DNA from: CAWCTD01 sp963798455
GTDB lineage: Bacteria; Acidobacteriota; Terriglobia; Bryobacterales; Bryobacteraceae
Direction of reading: 5' to 3'
Length of the DNA: 64,000 nucleotides
Assembly (NCBI GenBank): GCA_963798455.1
Contig: CAWCTD010000004.1
Span: forward strand, 744,001-808,000
Position numbers and translations under genes: made by a program. This document shows positions 24,994 to 33,195 of this stretch, in pieces; positions within the stretch are counted from its first letter, which is position 1; each line of letters starts with the position of its first letter. The notes beneath the pieces were generated by a model. That model saw only the letters and a program-made list of their open reading frames with translations, made no database searches and was not told where the DNA came from.

Positions 24994-25529
24994 TTGTCTT
25001 TGACTCGCTCAATACGTATCAGCAGCGACGGGAACCCAACCACACCGGCGACGGCCGGTAAGCTGCTCGAACCATCCAGGGTTTGCTGCACTTTTTCGCG
25101 GAGTCTTCGTTCAACGGCGGACCGCGCCTCCGCATCGGTGCCGGAGACTTCCAACCTCAAGCAGTCCTCCAGATCTTCGATGCCCTTGCCCAAAGGAGCT
25201 ACGTAGTAATCTGCTCCTGTGCCAGTCTCTGCCCGCCGCACCGCGAATAGACCCTCGACCAACTCGACTGCTGCGATAACGCACGCGTACGCGCCCGCTT
25301 CAGTGGTATCGGTCCTGTTAGCATAAGCTCCCCGTACCCTGTCGTCAGGTGCATTCCATCGTGCTGTAGCCTGTGAAGCCGAAGTCTGGGTCTGAATCGT
25401 GAACGCCTGGGGGGAAGCGTGATGCCGATCAAGGCAAACGCGCGCTGCCTCAAGATATGACTCGGCGAGAGCAGCGGTCAAGGCTCGATGGCGATCTGCC
25501 ATCTGATCGAGAGGCAACGTGGGCACCAT
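24990..25529 (-). CDS. Hypothetical partner protein of the two-gene module
   Basis: The 179-residue protein begins with a helical region (MADRHRALTAALAESYLEAA, from residue 10, a possible alternative start at 25502). A core follows with GAYACVIAAVELVEGLFAV and RAETGTGADYYVAPLGKG, then a C-terminal region with LEDCLRLEVSGTDAEARSAV. The motif RRAETGTGADY is striking because it looks like a nuclease or nucleotide-binding loop. That is only a resemblance. It is the first gene of the coupled pair and is cytoplasmic. Confidence 0.75.
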   Translation of the reverse strand: MVPTLPLDQMADRHRALTAALAESYLEAARVCLDRHHASPQAFTIQTQTSASQATARWNAPDDRVRGAYANRTDTTEAGAYACVIAAVELVEGLFAVRRAETGTGADYYVAPLGKGIEDLEDCLRLEVSGTDAEARSAVERRLREKVQQTLDGSSSLPAVAGVVGFPSLLIRIERVKDK

Positions 25530-25777
25530 AGGGTGTCCTAATCATTCTCCAACAATTCGCATCGGACCATAACCGCGTGGTTAATGCTCATGCTCACGGC
25601 GCACCGGGGAGGGCTGTCTCTGTCCCCTTTTCACGCCGGGCTCCAGGAGGCGGCCGGCGCGTCCTCCTTCCGCAACGGGGTAGGGCGGTACGGCATCCGG
25701 ACAACGGAATCGGACCACCCGGCACGGTTGCGGCTTGTCGAGCGGGTGCTGGCGGCGCGAGGCCTCTAGGGGGAGGT
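25530..25777. other. Intergenic region with a CGAGCGGGT repeat
   Basis: These 248 bp hold the probable promoter of the two-gene module. They also contain one copy of a dispersed GC-rich motif (TCGAGCGGGTGCTGGCGGCG, at about 25737) that recurs elsewhere in the element. No gene is supported. Confidence 0.4.
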
Positions 25778-26029
25778 TCACCCTGCCCTCTGCGATCGCG
25801 TGGCGGGGCTGCTATGCGCATCTTTGCGGGGAAACTCGGATCGCTGCGTCTGTTTCTGGGGAATCGGGGGGCGACAACGCTCCTCAAGGTTGCGTTCGAT
25901 GGCGGCCCTTTCGACGGCGGCCTGTTCGGAAGCCTTGCGCTTCTGCCGCCTTAACCAGCGGATCATGATGTAGACCAGCCCCGCGACCAGACAGAAGCTG
26001 GCGAGAACAAGCCAAAGCAGGATACCCAT
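25778..26029 (-). CDS. Small single-span membrane protein
   Basis: The 83-residue product has one N-terminal transmembrane helix (LLWLVLASFCLVAGLVYIMI, residues about 4-23), then a highly charged stretch (RWLRRQKRKASEQAAVERAA), suggesting a cytoplasmic tail. A GGCGG-type site precedes the ATG. The tail is basic and helical. It is one of several tiny membrane proteins in this element. No family is recognised. Confidence 0.5.
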   Translation of the reverse strand: MGILLWLVLASFCLVAGLVYIMIRWLRRQKRKASEQAAVERAAIERNLEERCRPPIPQKQTQRSEFPRKDAHSSPATRSQRAG

Positions 26030-26130
26030 TTCCGCCGCGCCCCCGCAATTATCGCACCGCCACTACCTCCACAGAGGGGCGCCCTGAAGAAGGGGATACC
26101 AGACCATCGTCCGCTGCCCGGCGAACGCAC

Positions 26131-26311
26131 CACGGGGCTGCTGTGCCGAAGTTGGAGGGCCGGAGGGAGCCACCGCGGCGCCCTCCGGGTTGGTGGAAGG
26201 TTTCAGTCAGGGAGAACTGGGCAGCTCTCCCAACGTGGCGATTCTATTCGGCACGACTTCGGTTGACAAGCCTGGCAAAAGTAGGCAGTACGCTACTGAC
26301 TCGGGTTAACC
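26131..26311 (+). repeat. Dispersed 180-bp repeat, copy 1
   Basis: This segment (CTGTGCCGAAGTTGGAGGGC to the GGTTAACC region) closely matches 28680-28862 and differs by scattered substitutions and small indels. It contains a hairpin (GGCGCCCTCCGGG region). No ORF is conserved between the copies, so it is a non-coding repeat. Its end overlaps the 3' end of the small leftward membrane gene. Confidence 0.75.
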
Positions 26312-26616
26312 GGAGACCGGCTCGCCCCGTCTGTCTCGGGACGGTCAGGCGGTGAGGGGTCTAAGGTTCCGCTGGCTCTTGGCTTTGTTGCGGTGCTTGT
26401 GGCGCGGTTGCGGCGGGACTTGGGAGCTGTGGCGGGCGAAGGCTTGCTTTTTCCCTCCGTTGGTCCGAATGGCTTGGCCGCGCCCTGCACGACCTGCTCC
26501 AGAAACGCCTGAGCCCTTTCCATGGGTGCCCGAAGGAATCCAGGCCGCAGGATCACAAACCAGAACACAAGCCCGGTGACTGTGATCCCAACCATACTCC
26601 AGTCGTGCTTCTTCAT
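26293..26616 (-). CDS. Small membrane-anchored protein with basic tail
   Basis: The 107-residue product starts MKKHDWSMVGITVTGLVF and has one transmembrane helix at about residues 7-25, a short amphipathic stretch (MERAQAFLEQVVQGAAKPF), then a proline/lysine-rich disordered tail. I start at the ATG at 26616, since the 23 extra upstream residues of the longest frame are atypical. No family is recognised. Confidence 0.5.
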   Translation of the reverse strand: MKKHDWSMVGITVTGLVFWFVILRPGFLRAPMERAQAFLEQVVQGAAKPFGPTEGKSKPSPATAPKSRRNRATSTATKPRASGTLDPSPPDRPETDGASRSPVNPSQ

Positions 26617-27006
26617 TGCCCGCGATAAGCGTGAGCGACCTTCCCGCTGATGGCAGGCAGGACCTGAGTCGAACAGTACTGGCACTGGGGCGAAGGGGTA
26701 ACGTGACTACGCTGGATGATCCGCGCTCGCATGGGGCGTGGCCTGTCGAGGGGGTGCTGGGGCGGCGAGGGCGGGCCGAGTTGGCCCCGTCGCAGGTCGC
26801 TGGCATCGCTCAGGATGAAAAGAGCTGCTGCAACGGAGGCGGTTGGATGTACAATCGGCAGTGGCCAGCAGGCCAAGGTGGAAATCCTGGTAGAGATGCG
26901 AAAATCCTGATCGCGAAAACGCTGGAACCCGGCCCGGTCGGCTGAAGGCCGTCCCGCCGAGGCGTGGTTCCTGCCCAATTTAGTACGGATGGAGGAGGGA
27001 GGGCAT
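26617..27006. other. Intergenic region upstream of the BACON-like protein
   Basis: No gene is supported. One copy of the dispersed motif lies at about 26744 (GTCGAGGGGGTGCTGGGGCGG). A purine-rich ribosome-binding site (GGAGGAGGGAGGG) precedes the ATG at 27007. Confidence 0.4.
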
Positions 27007-28131
27007 ATGCGAGTCAGACTAATCGCTCTGGCTTTGGCGATCTTTGGTACGGTTTCGAGCCAGACGTACACAATCCATGCAGTCGGGGGTCGTGGTGTTC
27101 CTGAGAACATCCAGGCTCTGTCGGCGGGTCTTGGCTTTGTCCAGGGAGCCGCGACTGTGAGCCCTGGCGCGTCCTCCTGTAGCTATGCCATTAGCACAGT
27201 TGACCTGGGTATGACGGCAATAGGGGGAAACCTGGAGCTATTCGTCCAAACCGGCAGCGGTTGCCCCTGGTCGGTCACGGGCTTACCTGCTTGGCTGACG
27301 GTTTCGGGGAACTCCCAGGGAACCGGCCCTGCGACCGTGAGCCTGGTGGCCGGCATCAATCCCGGTGGAGCTCGAATCGCTGTGTTCACGGTGGGTGGGG
27401 TGTCGGTGCCGGTCCGGCAGTTCGACTCCTCGGTCTGCCCTTTAGGCTCTTGCCGCCTTCGGCCGGTGCCTCACGTCGCGTTTGGGGGCGAATGGACCAC
27501 AGGTCTTTTCGCCATCAGCTCTGGAACGCACGCGGGGGACTTGTCCATCGCCTTCTATGACGACAGCGGTTCCCCTGTTGCACTCCCGTTCACCGGGGGA
27601 TTAGGGAACCTGAATACGCTGACCGACAGCGTCCCCACCCAGGGCAGGAAGGACTACGAGGCCAGCGACGCCAGTTGGACGGTTCAGGGGGGCTGGGGGT
27701 GGGTCACTGAGGACACAACCATCACAACGCAAGCTATCTTCCGCAGGGCGACCCATGGGGGCACCTTCTACGAAGCCGCTGTGCCCACGGGCGAGTGTTA
27801 CTCCGGTTTCGTCATCCCGTTCGACGCGACCACGTTCGCTCCCACCGGCGCACCGCTGTACACCGGTTTTGCGATAGCTAATCTGAACCCCAGCGCGGCG
27901 GCGCATGTGGTGTGCACCGCCCGCGACGACTCGGGTGCAGTGATTCCGAACGCGCTCACAATCCCCACCTTGAACCCTTTGGGACACTACGCCAACTACT
28001 TGTTCCCGGGTCTGACGGGCAAGCGGGGGACCCTGGAGTGTAACGCAGACACACTGGTATCGGCCATCGCCCTGCGCTTCATCGGCACAGACGCCTTTTC
28101 GACGCTGCCCGTGATCGTGACCGAGCCTTGA
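27007..28131 (+). CDS. Secreted protein with BACON-like domain
   Basis: The 374-residue product has a signal peptide (RLIALALAIFGTVSSQ, cleavage after about residue 18). A BACON-like Ig-fold segment covers roughly residues 65-135 (GSGCPWSVTGLPAWLTVSG, then GVSVPVR). A beta-rich second half follows with FAISSGTHAGDLSIAFYDD and YSGFVIPFDATTF. Such proteins are frequent in Acidobacteriota and are thought to bind carbohydrates or surfaces. The very strong GGAGGAGGGAGGG site fixes the ATG at 27007 over an in-frame codon at 26989. It is cargo of the integrated element. Confidence 0.75.
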   Translation: MRVRLIALALAIFGTVSSQTYTIHAVGGRGVPENIQALSAGLGFVQGAATVSPGASSCSYAISTVDLGMTAIGGNLELFVQTGSGCPWSVTGLPAWLTVSGNSQGTGPATVSLVAGINPGGARIAVFTVGGVSVPVRQFDSSVCPLGSCRLRPVPHVAFGGEWTTGLFAISSGTHAGDLSIAFYDDSGSPVALPFTGGLGNLNTLTDSVPTQGRKDYEASDASWTVQGGWGWVTEDTTITTQAIFRRATHGGTFYEAAVPTGECYSGFVIPFDATTFAPTGAPLYTGFAIANLNPSAAAHVVCTARDDSGAVIPNALTIPTLNPLGHYANYLFPGLTGKRGTLECNADTLVSAIALRFIGTDAFSTLPVIVTEP

Positions 28132-28318
28132 TCTGATCCGGTCTCAGTTGGAGGACTTCCAATGGGAGTGTACGGGTAGAGTAAGCGTCAAGAGAGCAAC
28201 CCATCTGTTCACCAGGCTGAGGCCGGTGGTGGGCTGGGAGGGTGAGTGAAGAGCAAGTCGGGAGGGTGCTGAAGAACCGCAGGTATCGAACGAACCCACT
28301 CCCAAGCGGGCGTGAGCG

Positions 28319-28555
28319 ATGGCATACGGCGGCCACATCTCCGACGACGACCTGGAACGCTATCTCTTGAACATGGTGACGCAGGAGGACAAATTGGCCC
28401 CGCTGGAAGAGCATCTCCTGGCGTGCGGCGCCTGCATCCGGCGGGCGCAGAGGAGCCCGGACTACATGAAAGTGATGCGCACCGCACTGAACCGCTATTT
28501 GGCGCGGCGGACGGGGAGAGCGGTGCACGGCTTGGACCCGGACCCCGGCCCGTAG
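28319..28555 (+). CDS. Small zf-HC2-like protein
   Basis: The 78-residue protein has the layout of a short anti-sigma zinc-binding domain: HISDDDLERYLLNMV, then LEEHLLACGACIRRAQ (HxxxCxxC) and a helical tail. Many Acidobacteriota encode stand-alone copies. No sigma factor lies beside it, so its partner is unknown; it may act in trans. There is no membrane segment. Confidence 0.65.
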   Translation: MAYGGHISDDDLERYLLNMVTQEDKLAPLEEHLLACGACIRRAQRSPDYMKVMRTALNRYLARRTGRAVHGLDPDPGP

Positions 28556-28679
28556 CCTCTAGGTGCACGTCCTTACACCATCCCCTCTCCGGTTGCCCCT
28601 TCCAGCCTTCCCACCTTCCGCCCTCAGACAAGCCCTCCAGGGGGATACTCCAGGCCCACCATCGCCTCTGCGATCGCGC

Positions 28680-28862
28680 CACGCGGCTGCTGTGCCGAAG
28701 TTGGAGGGCCGGAGGGAGCCACGCGGCGCCCTCCGGGTTGGTGGAAGGTTTCAGTCAGGGAGAACTGGAGGGATCTCCAAACGAGGCGATTCTAGTCAGG
28801 GCGGCTGTCAGTGACAATCCTGAGAATAGTGGGCAGTACGCTGCTGACTTGCGCTAACCAGT
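28680..28862 (+). repeat. Dispersed 180-bp repeat, copy 2
   Basis: This is the second copy of the repeat at 26131-26311, with the same order of blocks (CTGTGCCGAAGTTGGAGGGC, GAAGGTTTCAGTCAGGGAG, GGCAGTACGCT). Its end overlaps the stop of the leftward hypothetical gene at 28854. A weaker third match to its left edge lies at about 25788-25815. Confidence 0.75.
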
Positions 28863-29165
28863 GGGCGATCCCGCCCGTGCCTCGACGGCCAGCGGTGGGG
28901 ACGGCTCAGGTGGCGTGCCTTCGGATACGTGGTCCTGGTGCCGTGGCTCGGTACAGTTTTCGAGGACCTCACACATCCTCCTGAGATATGCTGCGTCGAG
29001 CTTCTCGATCCTCACACGTGATCTCGTTGGCCACCAGCTGAACATGGAACCGATATCCTCCTGACCACAATTCTGGACGGTGATCGGGTTGTTGTCGAGA
29101 ACCGTGACCGTGGGGGAGTCCCGGTACCTAAGGGCTATGCAAAAAAGGCGCGCTTCCATTCCCAT
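28854..29165 (-). CDS. Small hypothetical protein
   Basis: The last 103 codons of a longer open frame read as protein: ARLFCIALRYRDSPTVTVLD, then WPTRSRVRIEKLDAAYLRRM. The C-terminus is proline-rich. I start at the ATG at 29165 (29159 is a close alternative), because residues further upstream are low-quality. No family or membrane segment is recognised. Confidence 0.4.
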   Translation of the reverse strand: MGMEARLFCIALRYRDSPTVTVLDNNPITVQNCGQEDIGSMFSWWPTRSRVRIEKLDAAYLRRMCEVLENCTEPRHQDHVSEGTPPEPSPPLAVEARAGSPTG

Positions 29166-29290
29166 GGGGGACCCTAGCCGACAGTCACTCTGCGCGGGTG
29201 CGGCACGTCTAGCGGATGCTGCCGACGCGGCGAACAACTTGCGCATCCTCGCCGAGCCCATCGGCATCCGTGGCGGATGGCGCTGCCGCT

Positions 29291-29431
29291 TCACCCGTGG
29301 CCAACCACCGAGTCCAAGTGTTTGAGCAGGCTTTGTCTTTCCTGCTGCTGGCGTTGCTCCCGGATCTCCAGCGAGGAGAGCAGGATCTCGACTCCCGCTA
29401 GAACGGCAAGCAATCCGGTGTACCAATCCAT
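29291..29431 (-). CDS. 46-residue single-span membrane protein
   Basis: A short frame from ATG 29431 encodes an N-terminal hydrophobic helix (WYTGLLAVLAGVEILLSSL) followed by a charged helix (EIREQRQQQERQSLLKHLD). An AGGAAGG stretch lies upstream. It is similar in design to the other small membrane proteins of this element: a hydrophobic helix then a charged tail. Confidence 0.45.
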   Translation of the reverse strand: MDWYTGLLAVLAGVEILLSSLEIREQRQQQERQSLLKHLDSVVGHG

Positions 29432-29988
29432 CGCCGACCTGCCTTCCTATCGCTCCCGCCCCCTGGGGTGTCTATCCACGTCGGGGGTGGAATCTAGTTA
29501 TTGGGATGTCCCAAAGGCCGCATCGGTCGCGTCTTTATTCGTACAGCCCAGATCCTGCGCGTGACAAATGCAGCACCTGCGTGGCTCAAGCTCTCATAGG
29601 CCAGCAGGTCGCGGCCTCCCTTGCCGACACTGGCTTCGTGGAGGCTCGCGCCTGCGCTGAGCAGCGGCCAGGGCAGACGGCTGGGCGCGGCCTGCCGAGC
29701 GGGTCCAGGCGGCGCGGGCGGGGCCTGTCGAGCGGGTCCTGGGCACGTCAGGGCATGCGGCGGCGTTCGGACTGCGAGCCTGCCGCCAAAGGCGTCCCCA
29801 GCATCTGGAAGCGCCGGGGCCGAGGATCCGTACCAGTACAGCCGCGTCCATCCGGGATCGTGCGGGCTAGACAGACCGGTCTCATTGGCGCAGAATGATA
29901 CTGTGCCTGCTACCCGGCGGCCTGATCTAAGGTGCGAGTCGTGGGGGATCTTGTGATGTAGGGCCGGAGGCACTGGAGGGCCACGAAC
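29432..29988. other. Intergenic region with GC-rich repeats
   Basis: No supported gene. Two tandem copies of the dispersed motif (GAGCGGGTCCAGGCGGCGCG and CTGTCGAGCGGGTCCTGG) occupy about 29692-29740. The plus-strand gene at 29989 must have its promoter here. Confidence 0.4.
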
Positions 29989-30495
29989 ATGCGAGGGTTG
30001 GGCGGTCTCAGTCTGCTGTTGCTGGCTCTCCTGGCGGGCCTGATATGGGCGGTTACTTGGGGGCCGCTCCGCGACTTTTCCCTCATTCGCCCGCAGACCA
30101 GCAACACCGTCCGACCGTCAACGCCCCCACCAAAGCCGGCGGCACAGAGTCTCTCTCCCCCCAAAGGGCAGCGCGCGCCCGGTTCAGCGAACGAGAGCGG
30201 CGGTAGCGCCCCGGCGGAAGGCATGGCCGCGAATCCCGAACACGTCCCGGCGGCCGCTGTGCCGCCATCGACGCCGCTTCCTCCGCCCAAATTCCCGACC
30301 GCGGTAGATGTCCCCCTTGGGACGGTTGGTTCCTCCATTTTGGATTCCTTCGGTCCCCCGATCGCGCGGACTCTCGCCGTGGACGACCGCGGCCGAGTCG
30401 AAACCTTTATCTACCGCAGGAGCCGCCCTGACACCGCGACCGTGATACATGTTCGAAACGGTCGAGTCGTTTCCTCCGTGACAACCTCCTATTGA
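29989..30495 (+). CDS. Membrane-anchored protein with C-terminal BamE-like domain
   Basis: The 168-residue product has an N-terminal hydrophobic segment (LSLLLLALLAGLIWAVTWG), a long proline/alanine-rich linker (residues about 38-105) and a C-terminal domain of about 60 residues. That domain (VPLGTVGSSILDSFGPPIAR, then GRVETFIYRR and VIHVRNGRVVSSV) looks like the SmpA/BamE fold: a helix hairpin then strands. The linker would span the periplasm. This suggests an envelope protein; the fold assignment is by pattern only. Confidence 0.6.
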   Translation: MRGLGGLSLLLLALLAGLIWAVTWGPLRDFSLIRPQTSNTVRPSTPPPKPAAQSLSPPKGQRAPGSANESGGSAPAEGMAANPEHVPAAAVPPSTPLPPPKFPTAVDVPLGTVGSSILDSFGPPIARTLAVDDRGRVETFIYRRSRPDTATVIHVRNGRVVSSVTTSY

Positions 30496-30572
30496 CGGGC
30501 CGCGAGGGGCGCGCCTTGACGAGCGGGTCACGGCGGCGCGGGCGGGCCTGTAGCGCGGATACCCGCACGCCG

Positions 30573-31583
30573 CTACAACCCCAGCTTGCCCGCGCTGTTC
30601 TCCCGAAAGAGATTCCCATCTCGGATGTAGCGCCTCACCATCTGCACGGAATGATGCCCGGTCTGGTTCATGATCGAGCGTTCCGAGGCACCCGCAATGG
30701 CCGCAGTCGTAGCGTGCCCGGCCCGCAGCGAATGACCGGCGTACTCGGCGGGATCGAGGCCCGCACGCTCGGCTAGCTTCTTCACTACGCGCGCCACGTC
30801 GATACCGCTCAACCGGCCCGGCCCCAGGTGCCCATGTCGGTTGATGGAGCGGAACACCGGCCCCTCGGCTATGGCCGCCTGTTCCAGCCAGGCTTGCAGG
30901 GTGCGTACCGGGCACGTCTCGGGATTCGCACCATAAGGGATTCCGATCTTGCGGCCGGCGCCGTCCTGGTCGGTCTTGGACCGCCGTAGCGTCACCGTCA
31001 GACCGTCGCGGCCGAAGTTGAGGTCCGCAACGTCTAGCCCCACCAGCTCCGAGCGGCGGAAGGCGCCCGCGAACCCGAGCAGGATTAGCGCCCGGTCCCT
31101 CAGGCCGATTATCCCCGCGTCCGTAGCGTCTACCATGGCCCGGATGTCCGCCGTGAGCACCGGGGCCTTCTGCACTGGCGCGGTTCCGAGCGTGCGCCTG
31201 ATGCCCTTGAGGGTGTTGCGCACGATGCCGGTGTGCGTGGGGGAATCCAGCCCGGCCGCCTTGTGCGCTTCGGCGATGGCGTTCAATCTCCGCTGAATGC
31301 TGCCCGGTTTGAGATGCCCCGCACATTCGGCGATATAGCCCGCTACAGCTTCCGCCCCGGCCGGCAAGGGCTGGAGGCCGTGGGACTCGCACCACACGCA
31401 GAAGCCGCGCCAGTCGCTCTGATAGCCCCGTAGCGTGTTCTCTGCCTTCGATGCCCGGATGTACTCCCGGACCTGGGTGGGAAGCGGTGAGGGAAGCGCG
31501 GGTAGGGGCGAGAGCGGAGGGAGCGGAACCGCGTCCGCCCCCCTGCCCGACACTGGGCCGGTAATCTCGGTTGCGGCTGTCAT
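30573..31583 (-). CDS. Tyrosine recombinase (site-specific integrase)
   Basis: The 336-residue protein is an intact tyrosine recombinase. The SAM-like N-terminal domain contains YIRASKAENTLRGYQSDWRGF. The catalytic domain has R in GAFRRSELVGLD, HxxR in HSLRAGHATTAAIAG, histidine in TGHHSVQMVRRYIRDG and the tyrosine. It lies last in the ardC/AAA operon, with an ATGA overlap with the AAA gene. Its place away from the att sites suggests dimer resolution or a second mobility function rather than integration at tRNA-Pro. Confidence 0.88.
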   Translation of the reverse strand: MTAATEITGPVSGRGADAVPLPPLSPLPALPSPLPTQVREYIRASKAENTLRGYQSDWRGFCVWCESHGLQPLPAGAEAVAGYIAECAGHLKPGSIQRRLNAIAEAHKAAGLDSPTHTGIVRNTLKGIRRTLGTAPVQKAPVLTADIRAMVDATDAGIIGLRDRALILLGFAGAFRRSELVGLDVADLNFGRDGLTVTLRRSKTDQDGAGRKIGIPYGANPETCPVRTLQAWLEQAAIAEGPVFRSINRHGHLGPGRLSGIDVARVVKKLAERAGLDPAEYAGHSLRAGHATTAAIAGASERSIMNQTGHHSVQMVRRYIRDGNLFRENSAGKLGL

Positions 31584-32269
31584 GCTTCACCTCGGTCCCG
31601 CAATAGCGCCCTCTGGGAAGGGGGCATGAAGGCGTTCATCGGCTGGAGTTCGCGCGGGCGCGACGGAGCAAGGATCTCCAATTCCAGGTCCATGATCGCC
31701 TGACGGATGTTCCACTGTGCGCGCTGTAAGATTCCCTGAAAATCGCGCTGTGGCCGCGCGGTTTCGGACATCCAAATGGTTTCGAGTAACTCCACGGCAG
31801 GTTTGGCGATGTCACAGGGCTGAAACCTCACCGTCCGGCAACGGCTCAGGAATCGGTCCTCCAGGTGATCTGTCGCGTTTGCGGTAAAGATGAAAATCGT
31901 GTTTGGCGGGGCAGCCGTCGCGTCTAGCTTGGACAAGAACGCCAATTGCGCGGGGCTGCTCATTTGATCCGCTTCATCGACGAGAACCACGTGCCACTGC
32001 CCCGTCATGGGAACGTACCAGCAGGAGCGCACTACCTCTTCGACGGTCTGAAGGTCACACTTCCGAGACGGAATATGGTGTAGCTCGGCCCCGATTTGCC
32101 CGGAAAAAGCCAGGGCCATTGTGGTCTTGCCGATACCGCTGGGACCGAGAAACAGCCACGAGGAACAATACGGCTGTACGGCAAGCTGCGAGAGGACCGC
32201 GCGGGGCCGGTCAAGCCCCGCGAAATCGTTTATCGTGCGCGGTCTGTACTTCTCAACGAGCGGCGTCAT
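31580..32269 (-). CDS. Clamp-loader-like AAA+ ATPase
   Basis: The 229-residue protein begins VEKYRPRTINDFAGL, the hallmark of replication factor C / DnaX-type clamp loaders. It has a Walker A (GPSGIGKTTMALAF), a Walker B (VVLVDEADQM), sensor 1 (TIFIFTANA) and the arginine-finger motif (LSRCRTVRF). It is shorter than DnaX or RFC, lacking the C-terminal domain, so it is a compact clamp-loader relative found on plasmids and islands. Overlaps of four bases with ardC (upstream) and the recombinase (downstream) make it the middle gene of an operon. It may load or unload a DNA clamp during element replication; this is inference. Confidence 0.82.
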   Translation of the reverse strand: MTPLVEKYRPRTINDFAGLDRPRAVLSQLAVQPYCSSWLFLGPSGIGKTTMALAFSGQIGAELHHIPSRKCDLQTVEEVVRSCWYVPMTGQWHVVLVDEADQMSSPAQLAFLSKLDATAAPPNTIFIFTANATDHLEDRFLSRCRTVRFQPCDIAKPAVELLETIWMSETARPQRDFQGILQRAQWNIRQAIMDLELEILAPSRPRELQPMNAFMPPSQRALLRDRGEA

Positions 32270-33111
32270 GCTGCCACCTCCAACGTCCGCCCGGACTCCC
32301 GGACGATGTAATCTGCGGCCTGTTGCGCCTTCGATGCAGCCGTGAAAATGGCCCGCTTGTCGGCCTTCAGAACCTTGAGCCAGGAGGCGATGTACTGGGC
32401 ATGGTCAGGCCGCGGTTCGCTGCTAAGCCCCAGGTGCGCCAGCGTGAAGGCGGTCGTAAGCTCTGCTACCAGCTCCTCGACGGAGTAGGCGTTATCGCCG
32501 AAGCGCTTCCCTAGCTCCCGGTTGCAGCGGTCCGCGCGGGCCGTCCAGTGCCCGGTTTCATGCGCGCGCGTGCTGTAGTAGTCCATGGGCGTGAAGAACG
32601 CGGCGAACGGCGGAAGGCTGATCGTGTCATCGGCTGGGTTGTAAAAAGCCCGGTTGCCCTGATGCACCACACGGGCGTTGATGCGCCCGAAGAACGCTTC
32701 GGCGGATTCGATGCGCTGCTCTATGGGTGTGTCCGCGTCGGGTTTGGGAGTGTAGCCGTCCACCTGGGCCGCATTGAACACGTGGTACTCACGGCAGAAC
32801 AGCAGACGGGATCGGGAGCTAAGGGGCTGCTCCTGCTCGTCGCCGTCTTGACTCTCCGCGCGTCCATCTGCGAATTTCCAGAACGCGACGGATGCGCTCT
32901 TTTCACCCTTGCGAACCTGGGCGCCACGTTCCTGCCACTGCGGATACGTGGCCCACTCTCCGCGTTCGTAGCCCTTGGAACGGGCCACGGCCCAGAGCGC
33001 AAGCACGTTCACGCCACGGTAGGGCTTGCGGGTTAGCGCGTTGATGGGTGAGAAGGCGAATCGGCCCGACGTGTGCCACGGCATACGCCAGTTCCCCACG
33101 CCGTGCTCGAT
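32266..33111 (-). pseudogene. ArdC-like antirestriction protein, main part (split by IS66)
   Basis: The frame encodes GNWRMPWHTSGRFAFSPINA, then YRGVNVLALWAVA and YPQWQERGAQVRKGEKSASV, all typical of the ArdC N-terminal ssDNA-binding domain. A zincin metallopeptidase domain follows with the HExxH motif (RAHETGHWTARADR). The 5' 28 codons lie beyond IS66 copy 3 at 35664-35746, so the gene is interrupted. Removing the IS and one 8-bp duplication restores the reading frame as INAIEHGVGNWRMPWH. ArdC proteins protect incoming DNA from restriction and act at conjugative transfer. Confidence 0.88.
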
Positions 33112-33195
33112 GTACGCGTCCGGCGAACACATGGTACGCGTCCGGCGAACACATGTAGGCCCAGACGCGTGTACGGTTGAAGGCTGGGGTGGGGT

